Source: Enterobacter cancerogenus
GTDB lineage: Bacteria; Pseudomonadota; Gammaproteobacteria; Enterobacterales; Enterobacteriaceae
Reading direction: 5' to 3'
Assembly (NCBI RefSeq): GCF_019047785.1
Contig: NZ_CP077290.1
Span: 1,984,001-2,048,000 of the forward strand
DNA: 64,000 nt
The number at the start of each line of letters is the position of its first letter. Positions within the stretch are counted from its first letter, which is position 1. The position numbers and the translations under genes are program-made. Positions 39,577 through 48,636 of the stretch are shown here, piece after piece. Below the pieces are notes generated by a model that ran no database searches, had not been told where the DNA came from, and was given only the letters and a program-made list of their open reading frames with translations.

Positions 39577-40923
39577 ATGACGACCTCATCCCTGCAAGAT
39601 AAGCAAGCTGTTGAACATCGCGTTATTAACAAGCTGTTTCGTCGTTTGATCGTGTTTCTCTTTATTCTGTTTGTCTTTTCGTTCCTTGACCGCATCAACA
39701 TCGGCTTTGCCGGGCTGACGATGGGCAAGGATCTGGGCCTGACCTCCACCATGTTCGGCCTGGCCGCCACGCTGTTTTACGTCACCTATGTTATATGCGG
39801 GATCCCCAGCAACATCATGCTGGCGAAGGTGGGCGCACGCCGCTGGATTGCCGGGATCATGGTGGTATGGAGTATCGCCTCCACCTGTACGATGTTCGCC
39901 ACCAGCCCGGAAACGCTCTACGTCCTGCGCATGCTGGTGGGGATTGCCGAAGCCGGATTCCTGCCGGGGATCCTGGTGTATCTCACCTGGTGGTTCCCGG
40001 CATACCATCGCGCCCGCGCCAACGCGCTGTTTATGATCGCCATGCCGGTCACCATGATGCTCGGCTCGATCCTCTCCGGCTATATTCTGGCGATGGACGG
40101 CTTGTGGAACCTGAAGGGCTGGCAGTGGCTGTTCCTGCTGGAAGGGCTGCCCTCCGTGGTGCTCGGCGTGGTGACCTGGTTTTATCTTAACGACACGCCG
40201 GACCAGGCGACCTGGCTGGACGACGACGAAAAGCAGGCGCTGAAAACGATGATCGCCCGCGAGCAGGAGGTGGCCATTGCGCAGGCATCCACGCCCCGCT
40301 CGACGCTGCGCGAGGTCATGACCCCGGCGGTTCTGCTCTACACGCTGGCCTACTTCTGCCTGACCAACACCCTGAGCGCTATCAACATCTGGACGCCGCA
40401 GATCCTCCAAAGCTTCAACGCCGGCAGCAGCAACATCACCATCGGCCTGCTGGCGGCGATCCCGCAGTTCTGTACCATCCTCGGGATGATCTGGTGGAGC
40501 CGCCGCTCCGACAGGCTGAAAGAGCGAAAAAAGCACACCATCCTGCCGTACCTGTTCGCCGCGGCGGGATGGATGCTGGCCTCCGCGACGGGGAGCAGCC
40601 TGATCCAGCTGCTTGGCATCATCATGGCCTCAACCGGATCGTTTACCGCCATGGCGATCTTCTGGACCACGCCGGATCGGGTCATTAGCCTGCAGTCCCG
40701 CGCGGTGGCGCTGGCGGTGATCAACGCCATCGGCAACGTCGGCTCGGCCGTCAGCCCGTTGCTGATTGGTATTCTGCGTGACGCGACCGGCAGCTTCAGC
40801 TCGGGCTTGTGGTTTGTCGCCGGGCTGCTGGTGGTTGGCGCGCTGGTGCTGACCCGCATCCCGATGGCGAAGCAGGATCAACAGAGGAACGACCATGTGC
40901 CAGAGCCCTATCGCCAACATTGA
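39577..40923 (+). CDS. hpaX: 4-hydroxyphenylacetate permease HpaX (MFS)
   Basis: 448 residues with 12 predicted membrane segments. MFS anion:cation symporter signature FSFLDRINIGFAGLTMGKDLGLT and GIAEAGFLPGILVYLTWWFP. It imports 4-HPA across the inner membrane. Its 3' end overlaps hpaA by 29 bp. Confidence 0.95.
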   Translation: MTTSSLQDKQAVEHRVINKLFRRLIVFLFILFVFSFLDRINIGFAGLTMGKDLGLTSTMFGLAATLFYVTYVICGIPSNIMLAKVGARRWIAGIMVVWSIASTCTMFATSPETLYVLRMLVGIAEAGFLPGILVYLTWWFPAYHRARANALFMIAMPVTMMLGSILSGYILAMDGLWNLKGWQWLFLLEGLPSVVLGVVTWFYLNDTPDQATWLDDDEKQALKTMIAREQEVAIAQASTPRSTLREVMTPAVLLYTLAYFCLTNTLSAINIWTPQILQSFNAGSSNITIGLLAAIPQFCTILGMIWWSRRSDRLKERKKHTILPYLFAAAGWMLASATGSSLIQLLGIIMASTGSFTAMAIFWTTPDRVISLQSRAVALAVINAIGNVGSAVSPLLIGILRDATGSFSSGLWFVAGLLVVGALVLTRIPMAKQDQQRNDHVPEPYRQH

Positions 40924-41827
40924 TATCAGCAAAGAGTATGACGAAAGCCTGGGCACCGACGATGTGCACTATCAGTCCTTTTCCCGCATGGCGGCCTTCT
41001 TTGGCCGCGACATGCAGGCGCACCGGCACGACCAGTATTTTCAGATGCACTTTCTCGATACCGGACAGATTGAGCTGCAGCTCGACGATCACCGCTACTC
41101 GGTGCAGGCCCCGCTGTTTGTCCTCACGCCGCCGTCGGTGCCGCATGCGTTTATCACCGAATCGGACAGCGACGGCCACGTGCTGACGGTGCGAGAGGAT
41201 CTGATCTGGCCGCTGCTGGAGGTGCTCTATCCCGGCACCCGGGAGGCATTCGGCCTGCCGGGGATCTGCCTCTCGCTGGCGGATAAACCGGACGAGATTT
41301 CGGCGCTAAAACACTACTGGCAGCTGATAAAGCGCGAATCCACCGCGCAGCTGCCTGGCCGCGAGCATACGCTGGTACTTTTAGCCCAGGCGGTCTTTAC
41401 GCTGCTGCTGCGCAACGCAAAGCTCGACGACCACGAAGCCTGCGGCATGCGCGGCGAGCTAAAGCTGTTCCAGCGTTTTACCCTGCTGATTGATGCGCAT
41501 TACCACCAGCACTGGACGGTGCCGGAATATGCCAGCGAGCTGCATCTCACCGAATCGCGCCTGACGGATATCTGCCGCCGCTTCGCCAACCGACCGCCAA
41601 AACGGCTGATCTTCGACCGTCAGCTACGCGAGGCCAGACGGCTGCTGCTTTTTTCCGACAGCGCCGTCAGCGACATCGCCTGGCAGCTTGGGTTTAAAGA
41701 CCCGGCCTATTTCGCCCGCTTTTTTAACCGGTTAGTGGGGTGTTCGCCGAGCGCGTATCGGGCGCAGAAAGTACCGGTGTCGCCTGTTCCCCTCACCCCC
41801 GCCCTCTCCCAAAGGGAGAGGGAGTAA
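40895..41827 (+). CDS. hpaA: AraC-family activator HpaA, C-terminus encoded by a repeat
   Basis: 310 residues. N-terminal cupin domain (about 30-130) and C-terminal double AraC HTH (about 200-292), including WTVPEYASELHLTESRLTDICRRFA and SDIAWQLGFKDPAYFARFFNR. It activates hpaBC in response to 4-HPA. After the domain end (GCSPSAYRA) the frame runs into a dispersed palindromic repeat, giving the tail PLTPALSQRERE and the TAA. This makes it about a dozen residues longer than the E. coli protein. The tail is probably dispensable. Confidence 0.95.
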   Translation: MCQSPIANIDISKEYDESLGTDDVHYQSFSRMAAFFGRDMQAHRHDQYFQMHFLDTGQIELQLDDHRYSVQAPLFVLTPPSVPHAFITESDSDGHVLTVREDLIWPLLEVLYPGTREAFGLPGICLSLADKPDEISALKHYWQLIKRESTAQLPGREHTLVLLAQAVFTLLLRNAKLDDHEACGMRGELKLFQRFTLLIDAHYHQHWTVPEYASELHLTESRLTDICRRFANRPPKRLIFDRQLREARRLLLFSDSAVSDIAWQLGFKDPAYFARFFNRLVGCSPSAYRAQKVPVSPVPLTPALSQRERE

Positions 41828-41870
41828 ACGTCCCCTCTCCCTTTGGGAGAGGGTTAGGGTGAGGGACATC
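41787..41870. repeat. Inverted pair of the CCCTCTCCC / GGGTGAGGG repeat at the hpaA end
   Basis: The left copy (CCCTCACCC-ccgCCCTCTCCC-aaa-GGGAGAGGG) overlaps the last codons of hpaA. The right copy (CCCTCTCCC-ttt-GGGAGAGGG-ttAGGGTGAGGG) follows after about 12 bp. It forms strong hairpins and probably terminates or attenuates the hpaX-hpaA transcript before the hpaBC promoter. Confidence 0.85.
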
Positions 41871-42004
41871 ACACTCTCCGATCTCACCCGAAAAGTACCC
41901 GCCGTTGTCCCAAACGTCCCTTCACGTTCCGCCTCTCTCGCGCTTCAATTAAACAACAAAAACAAAACATAAATTTAACAAACATCTTCCGATACGAGGT
42001 CCCT

Positions 42005-43567
42005 ATGAAGCCTGAAGATTTCCGCGCCGATGCCAAACGCCCGCTCACCGGCGAAGAGTATTTAAAAAGCCTGCAGGATGGCCGCGAGATTTATATCTAC
42101 GGCGAACGCGTTAAAGACGTCACTACCCATCCGGCATTTCGTAACGCGGCGGCGTCCATCGCGCAGATGTACGACGCGCTGCACAAGCCGGACATGCAGG
42201 ACACCCTCTGCTGGGGCACCGACACCGGCAGCGGCGGTTACACCCACAAATTTTTCCGGGTGGCGAAAAGCGCCGATGACCTGCGCCAGCAGCGTGATGC
42301 CATCGCCGAGTGGTCCCGCCTGAGCTACGGCTGGATGGGCCGCACGCCTGACTACAAAGCAGCTTTCGGCTGCGCGCTGGGGGCTAACCCGGCGTTCTAC
42401 GGCCAGTTCGAGCAGAACGCCCGTAACTGGTACACCCGCATTCAGGAGACCGGTCTGTACTTCAACCATGCCATCGTCAACCCACCGATCGACCGCCACA
42501 AACCGGCGGACGAGGTTAAAGACGTCTACATCAAGCTGGAGAAAGAGACCGACGCGGGGATCATCGTCAGCGGCGCGAAAGTGGTGGCAACCAACTCGGC
42601 GCTGACCCACTACAACATGATCGGCTTTGGCTCCGCGCAGGTGATGGGCGAAAACCCGGACTTCGCGCTGATGTTCGTCGCGCCGATGGATGCCGAGGGC
42701 GTGAAGCTGATCTCCCGTGCCTCCTACGAGATGGTGGCCGGTGCCACCGGCTCGCCGTATGACTATCCACTCTCCAGCCGCTTCGACGAGAACGATGCGA
42801 TCCTGGTGATGGATCATGTGCTGATCCCGTGGGAAAACGTGCTGATCTACCGTGATTTTGACCGCTGTCGTCGCTGGACAATGGAGGGCGGCTTCGCCCG
42901 CATGTACCCGTTGCAGGCCTGCGTACGTCTGGCGGTAAAGCTCGACTTCATCACCGCCCTGCTGAAAAAATCGCTGGAGTGTACCGGTACCCTGGAGTTT
43001 CGCGGCGTGCAGGCAGATCTTGGCGAAGTGGTGGCCTGGCGCAACATGTTCTGGGCATTGAGCGACTCCATGTGCTCAGAGGCAACCCCGTGGGTCAACG
43101 GTGCGTACCTGCCGGACCACGCGGCGCTGCAGACCTACCGCGTGATGGCCCCGATGGCCTACGCCAAAATCAAAAACATCATTGAGCGCAACGTGACCAG
43201 CGGCCTGATCTACCTGCCGTCCAGCGCCCGGGATCTGAACAACCCGCAGATCGACCAGTATCTGGCGAAGTACGTGCGCGGCTCGAACGGCATGGATCAC
43301 GTCGAGCGCATTAAGATCCTGAAACTGATGTGGGATGCCATCGGCAGCGAGTTCGGTGGCCGCCACGAGCTGTATGAGATCAACTACTCCGGCAGCCAGG
43401 ACGAGATCCGCCTGCAGTGCCTGCGCCAGGCGCAAAGCTCCGGCAACATGGACAAAATGATGGCGATGGTCGACCGCTGCATGTCCGAGTACGACCAGCG
43501 CGGCTGGACCGTGCCGCACCTGCACAACAACACCGATATCAACATGCTGGATAAGCTGCTGAAATAA
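42005..43567 (+). CDS. hpaB: 4-hydroxyphenylacetate 3-monooxygenase, oxygenase HpaB
   Basis: 520 residues, full length. FADH2-dependent group D monooxygenase (acyl-CoA dehydrogenase-like fold) that hydroxylates 4-HPA to homoprotocatechuate. Conserved segments include GYTHKFFRVAKSADDL, YDYPLSSRFDENDAI and DHVLIPWENVLIYRD. GAGG precedes the ATG. The 177-bp upstream region should contain the HpaA-dependent promoter. Followed by its reductase gene after 17 bp. Confidence 0.97.
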   Translation: MKPEDFRADAKRPLTGEEYLKSLQDGREIYIYGERVKDVTTHPAFRNAAASIAQMYDALHKPDMQDTLCWGTDTGSGGYTHKFFRVAKSADDLRQQRDAIAEWSRLSYGWMGRTPDYKAAFGCALGANPAFYGQFEQNARNWYTRIQETGLYFNHAIVNPPIDRHKPADEVKDVYIKLEKETDAGIIVSGAKVVATNSALTHYNMIGFGSAQVMGENPDFALMFVAPMDAEGVKLISRASYEMVAGATGSPYDYPLSSRFDENDAILVMDHVLIPWENVLIYRDFDRCRRWTMEGGFARMYPLQACVRLAVKLDFITALLKKSLECTGTLEFRGVQADLGEVVAWRNMFWALSDSMCSEATPWVNGAYLPDHAALQTYRVMAPMAYAKIKNIIERNVTSGLIYLPSSARDLNNPQIDQYLAKYVRGSNGMDHVERIKILKLMWDAIGSEFGGRHELYEINYSGSQDEIRLQCLRQAQSSGNMDKMMAMVDRCMSEYDQRGWTVPHLHNNTDINMLDKLLK

Positions 43568-43584
43568 CGCAGCGGGAGGCTTCA

Positions 43585-44097
43585 ATGCAATTAGATGAAC
43601 AACGCCTGCGCTTTCGCGATGCCATGGCCAGCCTGTCGGCGGCGGTGAACGTCGTGACCACCGAAGGCGATGCGGGACGCTGCGGCATCACGGCCACCGC
43701 CGTTTGTTCGGTCACGGACACGCCGCCCTCGCTGATGGTTTGCATCAACGCCAACAGCGCCATGAACCCGGTCTTTCAGGGCAATGGCCGGCTGTGCGTG
43801 AACGTGCTGAACCACGAGCAGGAGATCATGGCCCGCCACTTCGCCGGGATGACCGGCATGGCGATGGAGGAGCGCTTTACCCTCTCCTGCTGGCAAAAAG
43901 GGCCGCTGGCGCAGCCGGTGCTGAAAGGCGCGCTGGCAAGCCTCGAAGGGGAGATAACTCAGGTGCAGACCATCGGCACGCATCTGGTCTATCTGGTTGA
44001 AATTAAGACTATCCTGCTCAGCGACGCGGGCCACGGGCTGATCTACTTCAAACGCCGTTTCCATCCGGTGATGATGGAGCTTGCCGCCGCCGTATAA
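43585..44097 (+). CDS. hpaC: 4-hydroxyphenylacetate 3-monooxygenase, flavin reductase HpaC
   Basis: 170 residues, NAD(P)H:flavin reductase of the HpaC/FMN-binding split-barrel family. FRDAMASLSAAVNVVTTEGDAGRCGITATAVCSVTDTPPSL is the flavin-binding region, and CVNVLNHEQE and HPVMMELAAAV are conserved. It supplies FADH2 to HpaB. GGGAGG precedes the ATG. A strong terminator follows. Confidence 0.96.
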   Translation: MQLDEQRLRFRDAMASLSAAVNVVTTEGDAGRCGITATAVCSVTDTPPSLMVCINANSAMNPVFQGNGRLCVNVLNHEQEIMARHFAGMTGMAMEERFTLSCWQKGPLAQPVLKGALASLEGEITQVQTIGTHLVYLVEIKTILLSDAGHGLIYFKRRFHPVMMELAAAV

Positions 44098-44106
44098 CCT
44101 CCCCTC

Positions 44107-44136
44107 GCGCTGGCCTTCCCCGGCCAGCGCGTTTTT
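44107..44136 (+). terminator. Rho-independent terminator of hpaBC
   Basis: Nine-pair stem GCGCTGGCC / GGCCAGCGC with loop TTCCCC, followed by GTTTTT, ten bases after the hpaC stop. Confidence 0.9.
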
Positions 44137-44242
44137 GCGCAAATTCCCCTAATGTTTCCCCTAAGTCACGCCGTTAACTATCCATAAGATAAATTTTGTG
44201 TCTGTCGACGGACATACCTCTTTGCTCTCCAGGACATCCTTT

Positions 44243-44473
44243 ATGGCTAATTCGACGCGGAGCCGCTCGGCTGAACGTCTTGTGGATATTTTTATTGCGC
44301 TGCATCTTCACGGGGTGGTACATCGCAGCGATCTGATGAACAAGTTTGGTATTACCGAGCGCACCGTGTACCGCGATCTGCAGGCGCTCTCTCCGATTAT
44401 TGAGCACGTGGGCGACGGGCGATACCGGCTGATCCCTGCGTATCAGAAGGCTGCTTTAGACGATTCTGAGTGA
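44243..44473 (+). CDS. Small stand-alone DeoR/HTH_11-type DNA-binding protein
   Basis: 76 residues from ATG 44243, with AGGACA upstream. An upstream in-frame start lacks a ribosome site. Nearly the whole protein is a winged helix: ERLVDIFIALHLHGVVHRSDLMNKFGITERTVYRDLQALSPII. It has no effector domain. It lies between hpaC and btsT, with its stop codon overlapping a CRP site of the btsT region. Function unknown; possibly an autoregulator or modulator of btsT. Confidence 0.75.
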   Translation: MANSTRSRSAERLVDIFIALHLHGVVHRSDLMNKFGITERTVYRDLQALSPIIEHVGDGRYRLIPAYQKAALDDSE

Positions 44474-44484
44474 TCGCAATCACA
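44469..44484 (+). promoter_or_regulatory. CRP site upstream of btsT
   Basis: AGTGA-TCGCAA-TCACA matches the CRP consensus TGTGA-N6-TCACA at nine of ten key positions. It lies about 195 bp before the btsT start. In E. coli btsT is cAMP-CRP dependent. Confidence 0.75.
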
Positions 44485-44512
44485 TAATTTTTACCCCTCG
44501 CGGCGAGCCTGA

Positions 44513-44561
44513 ACCACTCGCCCCCGCCTTTGACCGCTCACCCACCGCTTTCAACCACTCA
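44513..44561 (+). promoter_or_regulatory. Three BtsR-type direct repeats at the btsT promoter
   Basis: ACCACTCG (44513-44520), ACCGCTCA (44533-44540) and ACCACTCA (44554-44561) lie at 20- and 21-bp intervals. The last two are separated by 13 bp, exactly the ACC(G/A)CT(C/T)A-N13 direct-repeat architecture known for BtsR (YehT). The first repeat is an additional, slightly divergent half-site 12 bp away. Confidence 0.85.
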
Positions 44562-44678
44562 CCCATTTACCTTCCTTTACACGCGCGACGATCTGGCACG
44601 ATCCCTCCAGCATTAATCAATACCTCCTCACAACGAACCCTGACCCTTTTTTCTTTACATAAAAAACCAGGTCTTACT

Positions 44679-46832
44679 ATGGATACGAAAAAACTACTTA
44701 AGCACGTGCCCTGGGCATTACTCGGGATCCTCGGCGCTTTCTGTCTGGCGGTTGTCGCATTACGCCGGGGCGAACACGTCAGCGCCCTGTGGATCGTGGT
44801 CGCGTCGGTTTCCGTCTACCTTGTGGCTTATCGCTACTACAGCTTGTACATCGCGCAGAAGGTCATGAAGCTCGACCCCACGCGTGCCACCCCGGCGGTC
44901 ATTAACAATGACGGCCTGAACTATGTGCCAACCAACCGCTACGTGCTGTTTGGCCACCACTTTGCCGCTATCGCAGGCGCGGGTCCGCTGGTTGGTCCGG
45001 TTCTTGCGGCGCAGATGGGCTACCTGCCGGGAACCCTGTGGCTGCTGGCGGGCGTCGTGCTGGCCGGTGCGGTGCAGGACTTCATGGTGCTGTTTATCTC
45101 TTCTCGCCGTAACGGCGCGTCTCTCGGTGAGATGGTCAAAGAAGAGATGGGCCGCGTGCCGGGAACGATCGCCCTGTTCGGCTGCTTCCTGATTATGATC
45201 ATCATCCTCGCGGTGCTGGCGTTAATCGTGGTGAAAGCGCTGGCCGAAAGCCCGTGGGGGGTCTTCACCGTCTGCTCCACCGTGCCGATTGCGCTGTTCA
45301 TGGGTATCTACATGCGCTTTATTCGCCCGGGTCGCGTGGGCGAAGTGTCGGTCATTGGTATCGTTCTGCTGGTGGCTTCCATCTACTTTGGCGGCGTGAT
45401 TGCGCACGATCCGTACTGGGGCCCGGCGCTGACCTTTAAAGACACCACCATCACCTTCGCGCTGATCGGCTATGCGTTTGTCTCTGCCCTGTTGCCGGTC
45501 TGGCTGATTCTGGCTCCGCGTGACTATCTGGCAACCTTCCTGAAAATCGGCGTTATCGTCGGTCTGGCGATCGGCATCCTGGTGATTAACCCGGATCTGA
45601 AAATGCCGGCAGTGACCCAGTACATCGACGGTACCGGTCCGCTGTGGAAAGGTGCGCTGTTCCCGTTCCTGTTCATCACCATCGCCTGTGGCGCCGTGTC
45701 TGGCTTCCACGCGTTGATTGCTTCCGGTACAACACCGAAGCTGCTGGCGAACGAAAAAGACGCCCGTCTAATCGGTTACGGTGCCATGCTGATGGAGTCC
45801 TTCGTGGCGATCATGGCGCTGGTTGCCGCGTCCATTATCGAACCGGGTCTCTATTTCGCGATGAACACCCCACCGGCGGGCCTGGGCATTACCATGCCAA
45901 ACCTGCATGAGATGGGCGGTGACAACGCTGCACTGATCATGGCGCAGCTGAAAGATGCGAGCGCGCACGCAGCTGCTACCGTTAGCTCCTGGGGCTTTGT
46001 GATTTCGCCTGAGCAGATCATGCAGACCGCGAAAGACATCGGCGAACCGTCCGTACTGAACCGCGCAGGTGGCGCGCCTACGCTGGCTGTCGGTATCGCA
46101 CACGTGTTCCACAAGGTGCTGCCGTGGGCGGACATGGGCTTCTGGTACCACTTCGGTATTCTGTTTGAAGCGCTGTTCATCCTGACCGCGCTGGATGCCG
46201 GTACCCGTGCGGGCCGCTTCATGCTGCAGGATCTGCTGGGCAACTTCGTGCCGTTCCTGAAGAAAACCGACTCTCTGGTCGCGGGCATTCTGGGTACGGC
46301 GGGCTGCGTAGGCCTGTGGGGTTACCTGCTGTATCAGGGCGTTGTCGACCCGCTGGGCGGTGTGAAGAGCCTGTGGCCGCTGTTCGGTATCTCTAACCAG
46401 ATGCTGGCCGCCGTGGCGCTGGTGCTCGGCACCGTCGTGCTGGTGAAGATGAAACGCACCAAATACATCTGGGTGACCGTGGTGCCTGCGCTGTGGCTGC
46501 TGCTTTGCACCACCTGGGCGCTTGGCCTGAAACTGTTCAGCGCCAACCCGCAGCTGGAAGGCTTCTTCTTCATGGCTAACCAGTACAAAGAGAAGATTGC
46601 CGCAGGCGGCGCAGACCTCACCGCGCAGCAGATTGCCAACATGAACCATATCGTGGTGAACAACTACACCAACGCGGGTCTGAGCATTCTGTTCCTGGTG
46701 GTGGTGTACAGCATCATCTTCTACGGCATCAAAACCTGGATGAACGTGCGTAACGCCGACGGTCGTACGGACAAAGAAACCCCGTACGTACCCGTACCGG
46801 AAGGCGGCGTGAAGACCTCTTCACACCATTAA
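44679..46832 (+). CDS. btsT: Pyruvate/proton symporter BtsT (CstA family)
   Basis: 717 residues, one longer than E. coli BtsT (YjiY). About 16-18 membrane segments. The CstA signature RYYSLYIAQKVMKLDPTRATPA and GHHFAAIAGAGPLVGPVLAAQMG are conserved. It imports pyruvate with high affinity and is induced by the BtsS/BtsR two-component system, for which the repeats upstream are the expected targets. Followed by yjiX and yjiA, as in E. coli. Confidence 0.97.
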   Translation: MDTKKLLKHVPWALLGILGAFCLAVVALRRGEHVSALWIVVASVSVYLVAYRYYSLYIAQKVMKLDPTRATPAVINNDGLNYVPTNRYVLFGHHFAAIAGAGPLVGPVLAAQMGYLPGTLWLLAGVVLAGAVQDFMVLFISSRRNGASLGEMVKEEMGRVPGTIALFGCFLIMIIILAVLALIVVKALAESPWGVFTVCSTVPIALFMGIYMRFIRPGRVGEVSVIGIVLLVASIYFGGVIAHDPYWGPALTFKDTTITFALIGYAFVSALLPVWLILAPRDYLATFLKIGVIVGLAIGILVINPDLKMPAVTQYIDGTGPLWKGALFPFLFITIACGAVSGFHALIASGTTPKLLANEKDARLIGYGAMLMESFVAIMALVAASIIEPGLYFAMNTPPAGLGITMPNLHEMGGDNAALIMAQLKDASAHAAATVSSWGFVISPEQIMQTAKDIGEPSVLNRAGGAPTLAVGIAHVFHKVLPWADMGFWYHFGILFEALFILTALDAGTRAGRFMLQDLLGNFVPFLKKTDSLVAGILGTAGCVGLWGYLLYQGVVDPLGGVKSLWPLFGISNQMLAAVALVLGTVVLVKMKRTKYIWVTVVPALWLLLCTTWALGLKLFSANPQLEGFFFMANQYKEKIAAGGADLTAQQIANMNHIVVNNYTNAGLSILFLVVVYSIIFYGIKTWMNVRNADGRTDKETPYVPVPEGGVKTSSHH

Positions 46833-46845
46833 TCCACACGCCTCC

Positions 46846-46913
46846 CCCTCTCCCTTTGGGAGAGGGTTGGGGTGAGGGGTAACAATGCCCGGCGCCCCCT
46901 GCCGGGCTTTGTC
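46846..46913 (+). repeat. CCCTCTCCC repeat and terminator-like hairpin between btsT and yjiX
   Basis: CCCTCTCCC-ttt-GGGAGAGGG-ttGGGGTGAGGG (about 46847-46879) is followed by GCCCGGC / GCCGGGC (about 46888-46909) and TTTGTCTT. The second hairpin may reduce read-through from btsT into yjiX. Confidence 0.8.
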
Positions 46914-46928
46914 TTATCAGGATGCATT

Positions 46929-47132
46929 ATGTTTGGTAACTTAGGCGAAGCAAAAAAATACCTCGGTCAGGCGGCGAAAATGCTGATTGGCATTCCGGAC
47001 TATGACAACTACGTTGAGCATATGAAGACCAACCATCCGGATAAGCCGTACATGACCTACACCGAGTTCTTCCGCGAGCGTCAGGAAGCGCGCTACGGCG
47101 GAAGTGGAGAAGGCGGCGTACGCTGCTGCTAA
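46929..47132 (+). CDS. yjiX: YbdD/YjiX-family small protein
   Basis: 67 residues from ATG 46929 ([21 protein letters not shown]), identical in length to E. coli YjiX; the upstream frame is a hairpin artefact. The C-terminal [13 protein letters not shown] carries a conserved double Cys. The family always accompanies CstA/BtsT transporters. Biochemical role unknown. yjiA follows after 10 bp. Confidence 0.94.
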   Translation: MFGNLGEAKKYLGQAAKMLIGIPDYDNYVEHMKTNHPDKPYMTYTEFFRERQEARYGGSGEGGVRCC

Positions 47133-47142
47133 AGGAGAGACC

Positions 47143-48096
47143 ATGACCCCGATTGCCGTCACCCTGCTGACCGGTTTCCTCGGCGCAGGTAAAACCACCC
47201 TGCTGCGCCACATCCTCAATGAACAGCACGGCTTCAACATCGCCGTGATTGAAAACGAGTTCGGCGAAGTCTCCGTCGACGACCAGCTGATTGGCGATCG
47301 CGCCACGCAGATCAAAACCCTGACCAACGGCTGCATCTGCTGCACCCGCTCAAACGAATTAGAAGACGCCCTGCTGGATCTGCTCGACAGCCGCGACCGC
47401 GGAGACATCAGCTTTGACCGCCTGGTGATTGAATGCACCGGCATGGCCGACCCCGGCCCGATTATCCAGACCTTTTTCTCCCATGACATTCTCTGCCAGC
47501 GCTACCTGCTGGACGGCGTTGTTGCGCTGGTCGATGCGGTTCACGCCGACGAGCAGATGAACCAGTTCACCATTGCCCAGTCTCAGGTCGGCTACGCGGA
47601 TCGCATCCTGCTGACCAAAACCGACGTGGCAGGCGACAGCGAGAAACTGCGCGAGCGGCTGACGCGCATTAACTCACGCGCCCCGATTTATACCGTGACG
47701 CACGGCGATATTGACCTGTCTCAGCTGTTCAACACCAACGGCTTTATGCTCGAAGAGAACGTCACCTCCGGACCGCGCTTCCACTTTATGGCCGATAAGC
47801 AAAATGACGTCTCGTCCATTGTGGTTGAGCTGGACTACCCGGTAGATATCAGCGACGTTTCCCGCGTAATGGAGAACCTGCTGCTGTCGTTCGCCGACAA
47901 GCTGCTGCGCTACAAAGGAATGTTGTGGATTGACGGTGAACCTAACCGCCTGCTGTTCCAGGGCGTGCAGCGCCTGTACAGCGCCGACTGGGATCGCCCG
48001 TGGGGCGACGAGGCGCCGCACAGCGTGATGGTCTTTATCGGGCTTGAGCTGCCGGAAGATGAGATTCGGTCGGCCTTTGCGGGGCTACGTAAATAA
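47143..48096 (+). CDS. yjiA: G3E-family GTPase YjiA (metal-binding)
   Basis: 317 residues from ATG 47143, preceded by AAAGGAGAG; an in-frame ATG 13 codons upstream lies in yjiX. P-loop GFLGAGKTT (11-19), the metal motif NGCICC, the G3 region ECTGMADPGP and the guanine-specificity TKTD are present. The family includes COG0523 metallochaperone-like GTPases. YjiA binds transition metals in vitro. Context links it to btsT-yjiX. Confidence 0.95.
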   Translation: MTPIAVTLLTGFLGAGKTTLLRHILNEQHGFNIAVIENEFGEVSVDDQLIGDRATQIKTLTNGCICCTRSNELEDALLDLLDSRDRGDISFDRLVIECTGMADPGPIIQTFFSHDILCQRYLLDGVVALVDAVHADEQMNQFTIAQSQVGYADRILLTKTDVAGDSEKLRERLTRINSRAPIYTVTHGDIDLSQLFNTNGFMLEENVTSGPRFHFMADKQNDVSSIVVELDYPVDISDVSRVMENLLLSFADKLLRYKGMLWIDGEPNRLLFQGVQRLYSADWDRPWGDEAPHSVMVFIGLELPEDEIRSAFAGLRK

Positions 48097-48105
48097 CGCC
48101 TGCTT

Positions 48106-48131
48106 GTTCCCTCTCCCGGTGGGAAGAGGGA
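48106..48131. repeat. Degenerate CCCTCTCCC palindrome after yjiA
   Basis: CCCTCTCCC-ggt-GGGAAGAGGG has one extra base in the right arm and no GGGTGAGGG extension. It may act as the transcription end of the btsT-yjiX-yjiA unit. Confidence 0.6.
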
Positions 48132-48636
48132 TCGCAATTTTCGGGAAAAATCCTTTTACTCTGTTCATCATGATTATTTAATCATCCTTGTGATGATATC
48201 GGCATATCGTCATCCAAATACATGACAATGACATACTTCTTACATGTATTTTTTGCACTAATGATTTTTATGGCAAGCATTCATGCCATTAACAGGTATA
48301 GTTGATAGAGGGATGAGTATAACTTAACCATAAAAATGTAAATTTACGTTGTTATCCGTTACAGCGGAAACATTTCAGGAAATTATTAGAAACTCAATTA
48401 ATGCATTTCCAATCAATATCCCCGCCTCGTTCAGATGATATTTAGACAAAATTCTAAACCGTTTCTAAACGTAAAAAACATTCGCGTTGACGAAAGCAAA
48501 TACAAACCAACACGCAACAACAATGCGGAAAATTATTAACAAAATCAGCATAAAACTGCGAACCGCCTCACATTTGCAGTCATAAACCTCGCTTGTTAAG
48601 GTGTGCCCAGATTAATTTAATGACGAGGCATAAAAC
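48132..48636. other. AT-rich ~500-bp gap upstream of the YfaZ-family gene
   Basis: No coding frame with a ribosome site is visible on either strand. The sequence is AT-rich, with long runs between 48180 and 48560 and an imperfect palindrome near 48190-48212. It presumably holds the promoter and a long 5' leader of the outer-membrane gene. H-NS binding or a small RNA is possible but not shown. Confidence 0.45.

Noticed and set aside
37826..41870. Possible CRISPR or insertion-sequence ends from the CCCTCTCCC repeats
   Set aside because: Units are isolated or in inverted pairs, lack regular spacers, transposase genes or target duplications, and fit the REP/BIME-like intergenic palindrome class.
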